Below the pieces are notes generated by a model. That model had not been told where the DNA came from and did not search any database. It worked only from the letters and a program-made list of their open reading frames with translations. From Vibrio jasicida CAIM 1864 = LMG 25398 (lineage in GTDB: Bacteria > Pseudomonadota > Gammaproteobacteria > Enterobacterales > Vibrionaceae): a stretch of DNA of 64,000 bases. The translations under genes and the position numbers were made by a program. Each line of letters starts with the position of its first letter. Position 1 is the first letter of the stretch. Of the stretch, positions 15,998 through 24,068 are shown in pieces. The stretch is taken from assembly GCF_000400365.1 (NCBI RefSeq), contig NZ_BAOG01000003.1, positions 186,001 to 250,000 on the forward strand, given 5' to 3'.

Positions 15998-18796
15998 GTG
16001 AAATCTTCGAATTTTTCTTTTCTAAGCTCAGGTTACCCAAAAGTACAAAAACTGGGCGAGCAAGCTGAAAACAACATTTATCGTGACCCGCAAACAGCAG
16101 CCTTTAAGCTGAGAGCATTTTCAGAGTTGTTGGTAGAACACATATTTCACCACCTCCAGCTTGAAGTGGAACCGAATCAATCCCTTCTTCAACGTTTGCA
16201 AAGTGAAAGTTTTAAGAAAGCAGTCCCTCAAGAAATCTTAAGTAAACTGCATGCAGTGAGGAAACAAGGTAACAAGGCGGTTCATAATGAACTCGAACTG
16301 ACGGCCTCTGATGTTCTGTGGCTTCTAGAAGAGTGCTATTTGATTGGACGTTGGTTTATCCAAACGATGCAAGGTAGCTATGTCTTTGTTCCGGCTTTTG
16401 TAGCTCCTATCTGTCGTGATGAGGTTTTAGAGAGCTTACGCTTAGATAACTCCAAACTGCAAAGCAAATTTAATGAAAGAGCGGCCATTCTTAAGCAAAC
16501 TGAAGACGAGCTTGCACAGTTAAAAGAAGAGCTAACGCAGCGTCGTACCGGACAGTTATCAAGCGAAATCTCTGGAGCGTCGATCCGAGAGTTTCAGAGA
16601 GCAGGTCAAGAAGCGGTCAGCAGTTTTGACCTCAAGATGGATCAAACGCGGGCAAGAGTCTCTATTCATGATGAGTTTTCTGGGATCACTCTTACTCATG
16701 ATCAGCAAAGAGCGCTTAACTCAATTGAAAGCTTCATTAATTCACCTGAGCCAGATGTTTTTATTCTTCACGGTTATGCAGGTACAGGTAAAACCTTTAT
16801 CACCAAAGGGGTAGTAAACTATTTAACCAACCTAGGCAGGCATTGTGTGTTGTTGTCGCCTACGGGTAAGGCAGCGAAAGTACTTTCAGAAAAGACGATG
16901 CATAGTGCATCGACCATACACAGTGCAATCTACGATTTTCGAGATTGTTACCTGAGAGATGAGCATGACGACCGTTTGCCTGTTGCGTCTTTAAAGCCCA
17001 ACTTTAGCGGTGAAGAGACAGTTTATATTGTCGATGAAGCATCGATGGTTGCAGACATATATTCGTGCACTGAAAATTTGCAATTTGGTTCAGGTTTTTT
17101 GCTGAAAGATCTTATCGATTTTTCTCAGAAGTCTAATGGCAGCGCAGAGGCACAGGTACGCCGAAAGGTTATCTTTATTGGTGATCACGCACAGCTCCCC
17201 CCTGTAGGAATGAATTTTAGCCCAGCATTGTCGAATGAGTACTTATCCGATGAGTATCAACTAAAGACCGTTGAGGAGACCCTTAGAGAGGTAGTGAGAC
17301 AGAAGTCCGAAAGTGGGGTCTTAGGGAATGCGACAATGCTGAGAAATGCCATCGAGAAGAAGGTGTTCAATCAGTTAGATTTTGACTTAGCAAAGCCAGA
17401 CGTTGAATCCATCGAGGCAGACCAAATTGTTCAGCGATTTATGCAGTTATGTAATGGTTCAGTTGCTCAAACGAAAGAGGTGATGCTGGTTGGCTCTTCA
17501 AATCGCATCGTGGCAGGCTACAACAAACAATGTCGTGATTATTTCTTTCCTGGGCAATTGGAGTTGTGCACCGGAGACAAAGTTATCTCAGTTGCCAACC
17601 ATTATCGAGATGATATCGATGTGACTAATGGTGACTTCGGCTTAATCAGACAAGTGCTTTCTGGTGTGGAGTCGAGGCTAGTCACTTTTAATAAAAAAGT
17701 GGATGGCAAAACAGAAAAAGTCACAGTTGAACTGGCATTCCGCGATGTTGAGCTAGTGTTTAGAAATCAATTCAACAACCCCCAGATTGTTAGAGCGAAG
17801 GTGATGGAAAAGCTATTGTATAGCGATGAGCCATCGTTAACTGCTGATGAATCCAGAGCTCTTTACGTTGATTTCTTGAACCGCCATCCAGAGTTAACTC
17901 GCAAAGGGTATGAAGAGCAATTAATTCATGCTCGAAGAACGGATGAATACCTAAACGCATTCAAGGTTAAGTTTGGTTACGCCATTACTTGTCATAAAGC
18001 CCAAGGTAGCGAATGGGAGCATGTTTTGGTTAATTGTAAATCTCATCATGCGCCACTGTGCTTAGATTACTTTCGTTGGCTATACACGGCAATTACTCGA
18101 ACCTCCCAAACTTTGTATGTGGTAAATCAGCCAAAGATTAAGATTGGTGGCGGCCCAGTGATTATTGGAAACGGTATTGGTGAGCAGAAGCCTGATACTG
18201 TGATTCAACCTGTTGCTATCGATAGTGAAGAGTTAAATCGTTTTGGTATTGGAGAAGGGCAAGCAGTATTAATCGGTTTGTTAGGGCAAGTAAAAGCATG
18301 TCTGGAGGGGACGCAAGTAGAAATTATTGATATACGCCATTATCAATACCAAGAGAGATACCTTCTTCAGCTTGGGGATAGCACTGTAGAAGCTCACTTC
18401 AACTATAACGGCAAAAATAAAATTTCTTCGATGCAACTCAAGGGGCAGGGTGAACTTCAATCTGACCTTGATTCTCGGTTTGGCAAAATTATTGGTAGCA
18501 CAGTCGCAAATAGCTCAGCCGTTGCTACTAAAGGTGATTTCCACTTTGATGAAGATTTTTTGTCTGATTTTTATCAACGCGTACGTGATGTTTTTTCCCC
18601 ACATGGGATTAAGGTTGCAGACATTGATCAAAAGCCATGGAATCAACGCTATACGTTTTCTCTCAACAACGAAAGTGCAGTAGTTGATTTCTACTACAAC
18701 GGTAAACAACAGTTTAAAAAAGTGATGCCAATGCCTCAACTAAGTGGGTCTAAAACACTATTAAGTACAGTTACAGAAATCTGGAGTCAGTCATAA
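15998..18796 (+). CDS. DUF4145-fronted SF1 (RecD2-like) helicase
   Basis: This 932-aa protein starts at GTG 15998 with TGGAG six bases upstream. Residues 1-140 are a DUF4145-type domain resembling the start of HsdR in this window (compare DPQTAAFKLRAF with DPNTTLVKLRIF, and KLHAVRKQGNKAVHN with KLRKIGNQAVHE). A coiled coil at about 150-190 follows. The SF1B helicase has Walker A GYAGTGKT (259-266), Walker B DEAS (346-349), GDHAQLPPVG near 394-403, and late motifs CHKAQGSEW near 666 and YTAITRT. The last 200 residues are of unknown fold. It overlaps the next gene by one base (TAATG). I infer an antiviral role from its position between restriction systems; a DNA or RNA end-processing helicase is the likely activity. 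Confidence 0.8.
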   Translation: MKSSNFSFLSSGYPKVQKLGEQAENNIYRDPQTAAFKLRAFSELLVEHIFHHLQLEVEPNQSLLQRLQSESFKKAVPQEILSKLHAVRKQGNKAVHNELELTASDVLWLLEECYLIGRWFIQTMQGSYVFVPAFVAPICRDEVLESLRLDNSKLQSKFNERAAILKQTEDELAQLKEELTQRRTGQLSSEISGASIREFQRAGQEAVSSFDLKMDQTRARVSIHDEFSGITLTHDQQRALNSIESFINSPEPDVFILHGYAGTGKTFITKGVVNYLTNLGRHCVLLSPTGKAAKVLSEKTMHSASTIHSAIYDFRDCYLRDEHDDRLPVASLKPNFSGEETVYIVDEASMVADIYSCTENLQFGSGFLLKDLIDFSQKSNGSAEAQVRRKVIFIGDHAQLPPVGMNFSPALSNEYLSDEYQLKTVEETLREVVRQKSESGVLGNATMLRNAIEKKVFNQLDFDLAKPDVESIEADQIVQRFMQLCNGSVAQTKEVMLVGSSNRIVAGYNKQCRDYFFPGQLELCTGDKVISVANHYRDDIDVTNGDFGLIRQVLSGVESRLVTFNKKVDGKTEKVTVELAFRDVELVFRNQFNNPQIVRAKVMEKLLYSDEPSLTADESRALYVDFLNRHPELTRKGYEEQLIHARRTDEYLNAFKVKFGYAITCHKAQGSEWEHVLVNCKSHHAPLCLDYFRWLYTAITRTSQTLYVVNQPKIKIGGGPVIIGNGIGEQKPDTVIQPVAIDSEELNRFGIGEGQAVLIGLLGQVKACLEGTQVEIIDIRHYQYQERYLLQLGDSTVEAHFNYNGKNKISSMQLKGQGELQSDLDSRFGKIIGSTVANSSAVATKGDFHFDEDFLSDFYQRVRDVFSPHGIKVADIDQKPWNQRYTFSLNNESAVVDFYYNGKQQFKKVMPMPQLSGSKTLLSTVTEIWSQS

Positions 18797-20205
18797 TGTC
18801 AGAGCAGCCATTCCGTACTGTCACAAACCTCAGAAAGTCGGGACAGCTTCAAGAAGCGTGGAATGTCGGTTTTCAAGCGTTAGAGAGTAATCCTCAAGAT
18901 GCGTATTTGAAAGGCGCTCTGTTTTGGGTTTGTTACGAATTTCTTAAGCAGCAGCAAGAGAGGATTACACATCGTGCATCATCATCGGGAAACCATAGAC
19001 CAACAGATTTTGAATTCGAGCAAATAGAAAATTTACTCCAAACCATTATGAACTTGGACATACCGACAGGTGGACTTGAATATAAGATGCTCTTAGTTCA
19101 GTTTCGTAAAAATATTGAGTGGTTCCCTACACTGATTCACTGCGTGTTACGTTTGCAGGGGGCACTGTTTGATCATGAATCAAAGCAACCTTTTCAAGCT
19201 GAAAAGGGCGAAGTCCCGAGTCTAATGTTATCGTCTACAAGGCAAATTGCATCGGCATGGTTGCGTGCTCATAAACATTGGCAAATCGACTTACAACGAG
19301 TAGTTGAGTTGATCAGTCTCACCAAATCTGCGGTCGCTGATACAAAGCACCTAGTGTGGTTAGATTATGACTATGCAAAGTGCTTGATTGTTACTGGGCA
19401 GTTTGAACAGGCTCGAGCACTGATTCTACCAATCCTCAGAAAAAAGACTAAAGAGTCTTGGGCTTGGGGAGCTCTCGCGGCGACCTATCGTTCACAAGAT
19501 AAAGCTCTAGCGATCAAGTTTTTTGCGAAAGGTATCGTATCTGCCCATGACGTTACATTCAGTCTTCGATTACTTAATGGGATAGTGCCACTACTTGTTG
19601 AACACCAACGTACAGCTGAAGCTTCTATGTGTGTAAAAACTGCGCTTGTAACTTACCAATCTAATGGTTGGAAGGTTAAGCCAGAGTTAGCTCAGTTGTC
19701 GCAAAGTGCTTGGTATGACGATACGGTCGACCAAAGTCAGCTTAATGCCTACCTAAACTCTATTTGTAGCGATGCCACTGACTACCTTCATGGCCCTGTG
19801 ACTAAGGTGAAAGGTTTAGTCGAGAACATTCACAAATCTGGTAAAGGTTTCCATGTGTTTGTTAATAAATCGACCTCACACTCCGTACGAATGGGGGCTC
19901 ATAAGGCGAAAATTAAGCCTGAAGTCGGCAGTTACGTAGAACTCTCACTGGCTCAAAAAGAGGGTGAGGTTGAAGTGGTGGCATCAGAGCCTTGCAAAGA
20001 CGTTAGCATTGACGATGTGTCATACATAGAAGGGGAACTAAGGATTGCGCCCAAAGGTTTTGGGTTTGTAGAAGATACTTTCATTCCACCTTTTGTTATC
20101 AGCGATATTCCAGAACAAAGTCAGGTGAAGGCATTACGCGTGATGACATGGGATAAGGTTAAATCTCGTTATAGCTGGAAGGCAATAAAGCTAACAAGGG
20201 TATAG
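18796..20205 (+). CDS. Helical-repeat protein with C-terminal OB-fold/cold-shock-like domains
   Basis: This 469-aa protein is translationally coupled to the helicase. Residues 1-310 are all-helical with TPR-like spacing (GQLQEAWNVGFQALESNPQD; TGQFEQARALILPIL; DKALAIKFFAKGIV). The last 140 residues look like two small beta-barrels. The first starts at VKGLVENIHKSGKGFHVFV. The second is GELRIAPKGFGFVEDTFIPP, whose KGFGFV is the RNP-1-like signature of cold-shock/S1 OB folds that bind single-stranded nucleic acid. The pair would therefore couple a helicase to a single-strand binding scaffold. No signal peptide or membrane segment is present. I know no named defence family for this combination. 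Confidence 0.7.
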   Translation: MSEQPFRTVTNLRKSGQLQEAWNVGFQALESNPQDAYLKGALFWVCYEFLKQQQERITHRASSSGNHRPTDFEFEQIENLLQTIMNLDIPTGGLEYKMLLVQFRKNIEWFPTLIHCVLRLQGALFDHESKQPFQAEKGEVPSLMLSSTRQIASAWLRAHKHWQIDLQRVVELISLTKSAVADTKHLVWLDYDYAKCLIVTGQFEQARALILPILRKKTKESWAWGALAATYRSQDKALAIKFFAKGIVSAHDVTFSLRLLNGIVPLLVEHQRTAEASMCVKTALVTYQSNGWKVKPELAQLSQSAWYDDTVDQSQLNAYLNSICSDATDYLHGPVTKVKGLVENIHKSGKGFHVFVNKSTSHSVRMGAHKAKIKPEVGSYVELSLAQKEGEVEVVASEPCKDVSIDDVSYIEGELRIAPKGFGFVEDTFIPPFVISDIPEQSQVKALRVMTWDKVKSRYSWKAIKLTRV

Positions 20206-20274
20206 AAAGCTCTATTTCAAGGGCGCTAATAAGTAAATTCGATGTAAAACATCTTTTGGTTAGTGGAATGAACA

Positions 20275-22512
20275 ATGAATCAAATTAATTCACTGCAGCA
20301 ACTGTGGGATAAGTTTTTGGCCGAGTGGCCACTTGAACGTATTAAAACAATGACACTACAAGAATACGTTTCAACTCAAGATAAAACGACGTTTACATAT
20401 TGGTTGGAAACCAAGACTCAGCCTTTAGCAAATATTAAAGGTTCCCCATCTCCCAAGTTTGGTATTTATAAACGCAATAGTGAACCGAAGGAACGCTCCG
20501 GGATGGCTCATGGGTCGGAATACTCATGGTGGGAAAAGCTTGGTTCTACCGAGCAAGAAGCTTTCGAAACTGTTCGAAGTGAAATTATTCGAGTCATAAA
20601 TGCGGTTCAAGTTGGCGACCTAACGACGGTTGATAATGCGAAACTTGCTCCTGTATATAAATGGAAAATCGCATTTATGTACCAAGTACAAAGTGTGCCT
20701 ACTATCGTCAATATATTCGCGAAAGATAAGCTGTCTGAGTTAACTGGGCTGCCTAAGTCTTCAAGCTATCCAGAGCTCTATCGCTCTTTGATGAATAACT
20801 ACGACACAGAACAACACGCCAATATTGCTGAGTATGGACGGATGTGCTGGTCTCAGCTTGAGCTTCTCGATAATGAAGAACAACCATCGAATGAGCCACT
20901 TAACACTTCTGCAGGGAACACATTAATGTCACCGCTTAATCAAATACTCTATGGCCCTCCTGGAACAGGTAAAACCTACCATACTATCGAAGCAGCTGTT
21001 GTAGCAGCAGAACCGACTTTTGGCTGGGCAAATCGTAGTGAATTAAAAGAAAAATATGACCAATTAGTCGCCGATAAGCGCATCCGTTTTGTCACTTTCC
21101 ATCAAAGCTATGGCTATGAAGAGTTTGTTGAAGGGCTCCGCGCTGAGTCGGATAATGACGGTAACCTATCCTACGTAATCAAAGATGGTATTTTCAAGTC
21201 TATCTGTGATGAAGCTGCTGCTCAGAAAGTTGAAAAACCCAAATTACTAAGTGAAGACGCACGAATTTGGCAACTATCTATTGAAAGTAGCGGTCAAAGT
21301 GAAGTTAAGAAGTATTGCTTGGAGAATGATATAGGGGCGATTGGCTGGGGGCATGTTGGTAATATGAGCTCTGCCAACCGGACTCAGGAAAGCGATGACT
21401 TACTTGCCTCTGAAACTCATCCAAATCAAGCAACAATAAGGCATTTTTGTAATGGAATGGCCATTGGTGATGTGGTTTTTTGTGTTAGTGGTCAAAAAAC
21501 AATAGAAGCCATTGGTGTTGTTAGCGGAGATTATGAGTTTCGACCAGATGGTGTTCTTATGCGTGAGGACTATTGTCATGTTCGTCCGATTAAATGGTTA
21601 GCAAGAAACCTCAAACTCAATGTTTATGATCTAAATGGTCAGACTCGCTTACCAATTAAAACTTGCAGCGAGTTGACTCGTTTTTCTGTATCAGAGTTAC
21701 TTACTCTATTGAATAAGAACAATATTTTGTTAGATAAAGGAGTTGCTCAAGGTGCACAAAGATTTGTTCTGATTATTGATGAGATAAATCGAGGCAATAT
21801 ATCCAAGATATTTGGTGAGCTCATTACGTTAATTGAACCGTCAAAGCGGGCTGGTAAGCAGGAAGCTCTAGAGCTTGTATTATCTAACTCAGGTAAGGCG
21901 TTTTCTGTACCCGACAATCTACATATCATCGGAACTATGAACACTGCTGACCGCTCATTAGCGATGATGGATACAGCGCTTCGTCGTCGTTTTGATTTTG
22001 TTGAAATGATGCCAAAACCTGAGTTATTGAAAGGTGCAGTAGTAAAAGGCATCGATCTTGAGCAATTACTAAGTGTGCTCAACCAGCGTATTGAAATTCT
22101 TTATGACCGTGAACACACACTTGGCCATGCGTTCTTATTGCCAGTTAAGGCGCTTGCTGATGTTGGCGAAGAAGATAAGGCATTTAAAGTGCTTGTCTCA
22201 GTATTCAAAAACAAAATCATTCCGCTACTTGAAGAGTACTTCTTTGAAGATTGGGGCAATATTCGTTTGGTTTTAGCTGATAATCAAAAGCTAGATCATT
22301 TGCAGTTTGTTGAAGAAAAAGAGCAAAAGCCTGAAGCTCTGACAAACCTGTTTGGTAAGGGGCATCACCTAGACCAATACGGACAATCAGTAGTGAAATA
22401 CACGCTCGCTACGGATAATGCGGCCGTTTGGAGTGATGCTGAGGCTTATACAGGTATTTACCAAACGATGGTAAAAACCTCTGAGAGTCAATCTGATTCA
22501 AACCAAGAGTAA
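20275..22512 (+). CDS. mcrB: McrB-type GTPase with EVE-like domain inserted in the AAA+ fold
   Basis: This 745-aa protein has an N-terminal domain (1-200) of the type seen in McrB-like proteins. It then has an AAA+ motor with Walker A GPPGTGKT (about 227-234), Walker B LIIDEIN near 499-505, and the McrB GTPase signature MNTADRS near 555. Between Walker A and Walker B, residues about 325-448 are an extra domain starting ARIWQLS with IGWGHVG, IGDVVFCVSGQ, AIGVVSG and RPIKWL. That is the pattern of a PUA-like EVE domain, a reader of modified bases. McrB oligomers translocate on modified DNA and activate McrC. Placing the reader inside the motor rather than at the N-terminus is unusual. The downstream mcrC is five bases away. 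Confidence 0.88.
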   Translation: MNQINSLQQLWDKFLAEWPLERIKTMTLQEYVSTQDKTTFTYWLETKTQPLANIKGSPSPKFGIYKRNSEPKERSGMAHGSEYSWWEKLGSTEQEAFETVRSEIIRVINAVQVGDLTTVDNAKLAPVYKWKIAFMYQVQSVPTIVNIFAKDKLSELTGLPKSSSYPELYRSLMNNYDTEQHANIAEYGRMCWSQLELLDNEEQPSNEPLNTSAGNTLMSPLNQILYGPPGTGKTYHTIEAAVVAAEPTFGWANRSELKEKYDQLVADKRIRFVTFHQSYGYEEFVEGLRAESDNDGNLSYVIKDGIFKSICDEAAAQKVEKPKLLSEDARIWQLSIESSGQSEVKKYCLENDIGAIGWGHVGNMSSANRTQESDDLLASETHPNQATIRHFCNGMAIGDVVFCVSGQKTIEAIGVVSGDYEFRPDGVLMREDYCHVRPIKWLARNLKLNVYDLNGQTRLPIKTCSELTRFSVSELLTLLNKNNILLDKGVAQGAQRFVLIIDEINRGNISKIFGELITLIEPSKRAGKQEALELVLSNSGKAFSVPDNLHIIGTMNTADRSLAMMDTALRRRFDFVEMMPKPELLKGAVVKGIDLEQLLSVLNQRIEILYDREHTLGHAFLLPVKALADVGEEDKAFKVLVSVFKNKIIPLLEEYFFEDWGNIRLVLADNQKLDHLQFVEEKEQKPEALTNLFGKGHHLDQYGQSVVKYTLATDNAAVWSDAEAYTGIYQTMVKTSESQSDSNQE

Positions 22513-22517
22513 TCTCA

Positions 22518-23822
22518 ATGCATACTACGGTTTTTGAATATGGCTACTTAACGCATGTGCAAGCTGCGTGTGATAACTTAAATGCCCAGCTTATCTCTAA
22601 AAGTGCTTTCGAGTATTTAAAAGAAGTCTGCTTGAGTGCGAGCGAATCTGAAACCAGTAAATGCTTAGGTTTAACTAAGCGTTTTGGACATGAGTTGCTT
22701 CAAGTGAAAAACTACGTCGGTGTAATGTTTACACCGACAGGCGAACATATTGAAGTATTGCCCAAAACAGGCCGTAAATCGGAAAGTACTGAACAGGCGA
22801 TAACAGAATCGCGTGAAATGTTGCTGATGATGCTTCAGCACTTAGGGGCTTTTCGCTATGTGGCATCGAACCAAGCGAGTGTGGCTAGCAAAAAAATGCC
22901 ACTTCTAGAGGTCTTTATAGCCCAGTTTCTTCAGTCGGTGAATACGCTGGTTAAGCGAGGGTTGAAAAGTGACTATGTCACACAAGACGACAATCTTCAC
23001 TTCCAAAAAGGCAAGCTACAAGTTTCTCAGCAAATCAGGCACAACCTGGTTAATAAACACAAGTTTTACGTTGAATACGATGAATATTTGATTAACCGTC
23101 CGGCCAATCGAATTCTCAAAATGGCTCTATTGAAGTTAGGTAATTACACAAGGTTAGCGACCAACCAAAAGTTACTGCGTGAGCTGCAGTTTGCTTTTGC
23201 TGAAGTCCCTAACTGCAAGTCGGTTAAACAAGATATCAACGCCCTTAAGTTGGACAGGGGAATGAGTGATTATCATCGACCTATTGAGTGGGCGAAACTG
23301 ATACTCGACGGCTTCTCTCCGCTAAGCATGAAGGGCAAAAGTAGTGCTCTTTCTTTACTGTTTCCGATGGAGGCGGTTTTTGAGAGCTATGTTGCTTCAG
23401 TGTTAAAGAGGCAACTCCCTGATGATGTGGTTCTGATCACACAAGCTTCTTCGAAATATCTTGTAAGTCATAATGAGCAAAGCCAGTTTCAGCTCAAACC
23501 GGATCTATTGTTAACACTACCGGATAATTCGAAGCTGATTCTCGATACAAAATGGAAGCTGCTCGACCTCGAAGAACATAATTATGGGCTTTCTCAATCT
23601 GATCTCTATCAAATGTTTGCTTATGGACATAAATACCTAAATGGTATGGGGGATCTTTTATTGATCTACCCCGCACATAGCGGCTTTAAAAAAGCGATAA
23701 AATATAGTTTTGATTTCAGCGAATCATTGCGGCTTTGGGTTGTCCCGTTTGTCACTGACTTGAAGGGGGGAAGTAGACTCATGTGGCCCCGCGGATTTCC
23801 AAATACTGTGTCAACGCCATAA
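22518..23822 (+). CDS. mcrC: McrC nuclease subunit of the McrBC restriction system
   Basis: This 434-aa protein has the N-terminal beta-rich McrB-binding part of McrC (NYVGVMFTPTGEHIEVLPK). Near residues 326-346 it has the PD-(D/E)XK nuclease motif LKPDLLL...LILDTKWK, whose Asp and Asp-x-Lys are the metal-binding residues. McrC stimulates McrB GTP hydrolysis and cuts the modified target DNA. It begins five bases after mcrB. No terminator hairpin is obvious in the 246 AT-rich bases before druH, so the two transcription units may not be fully insulated. Confidence 0.92.
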   Translation: MHTTVFEYGYLTHVQAACDNLNAQLISKSAFEYLKEVCLSASESETSKCLGLTKRFGHELLQVKNYVGVMFTPTGEHIEVLPKTGRKSESTEQAITESREMLLMMLQHLGAFRYVASNQASVASKKMPLLEVFIAQFLQSVNTLVKRGLKSDYVTQDDNLHFQKGKLQVSQQIRHNLVNKHKFYVEYDEYLINRPANRILKMALLKLGNYTRLATNQKLLRELQFAFAEVPNCKSVKQDINALKLDRGMSDYHRPIEWAKLILDGFSPLSMKGKSSALSLLFPMEAVFESYVASVLKRQLPDDVVLITQASSKYLVSHNEQSQFQLKPDLLLTLPDNSKLILDTKWKLLDLEEHNYGLSQSDLYQMFAYGHKYLNGMGDLLLIYPAHSGFKKAIKYSFDFSESLRLWVVPFVTDLKGGSRLMWPRGFPNTVSTP

Positions 23823-24068
23823 GCTTATAAAAATCACAACTGGCGCATAATGGTAATAATAATTACCAGAGTTTTAATAGAGTCTTATCTCTAAATACGA
23901 ATCATAAATACTGCGGTTTTTTGGAAAATATACCTGTTTATGAGTAAAGCCTCTTAAAGTAATAAGTGAATTATAAATAACGTTTAACAGTTAACCGAGT
24001 TACCTAATCATTCATTAATCTGTTGGTATTTTCATCAACAGTCAATCATTTAATAAGCGGTCAATATT

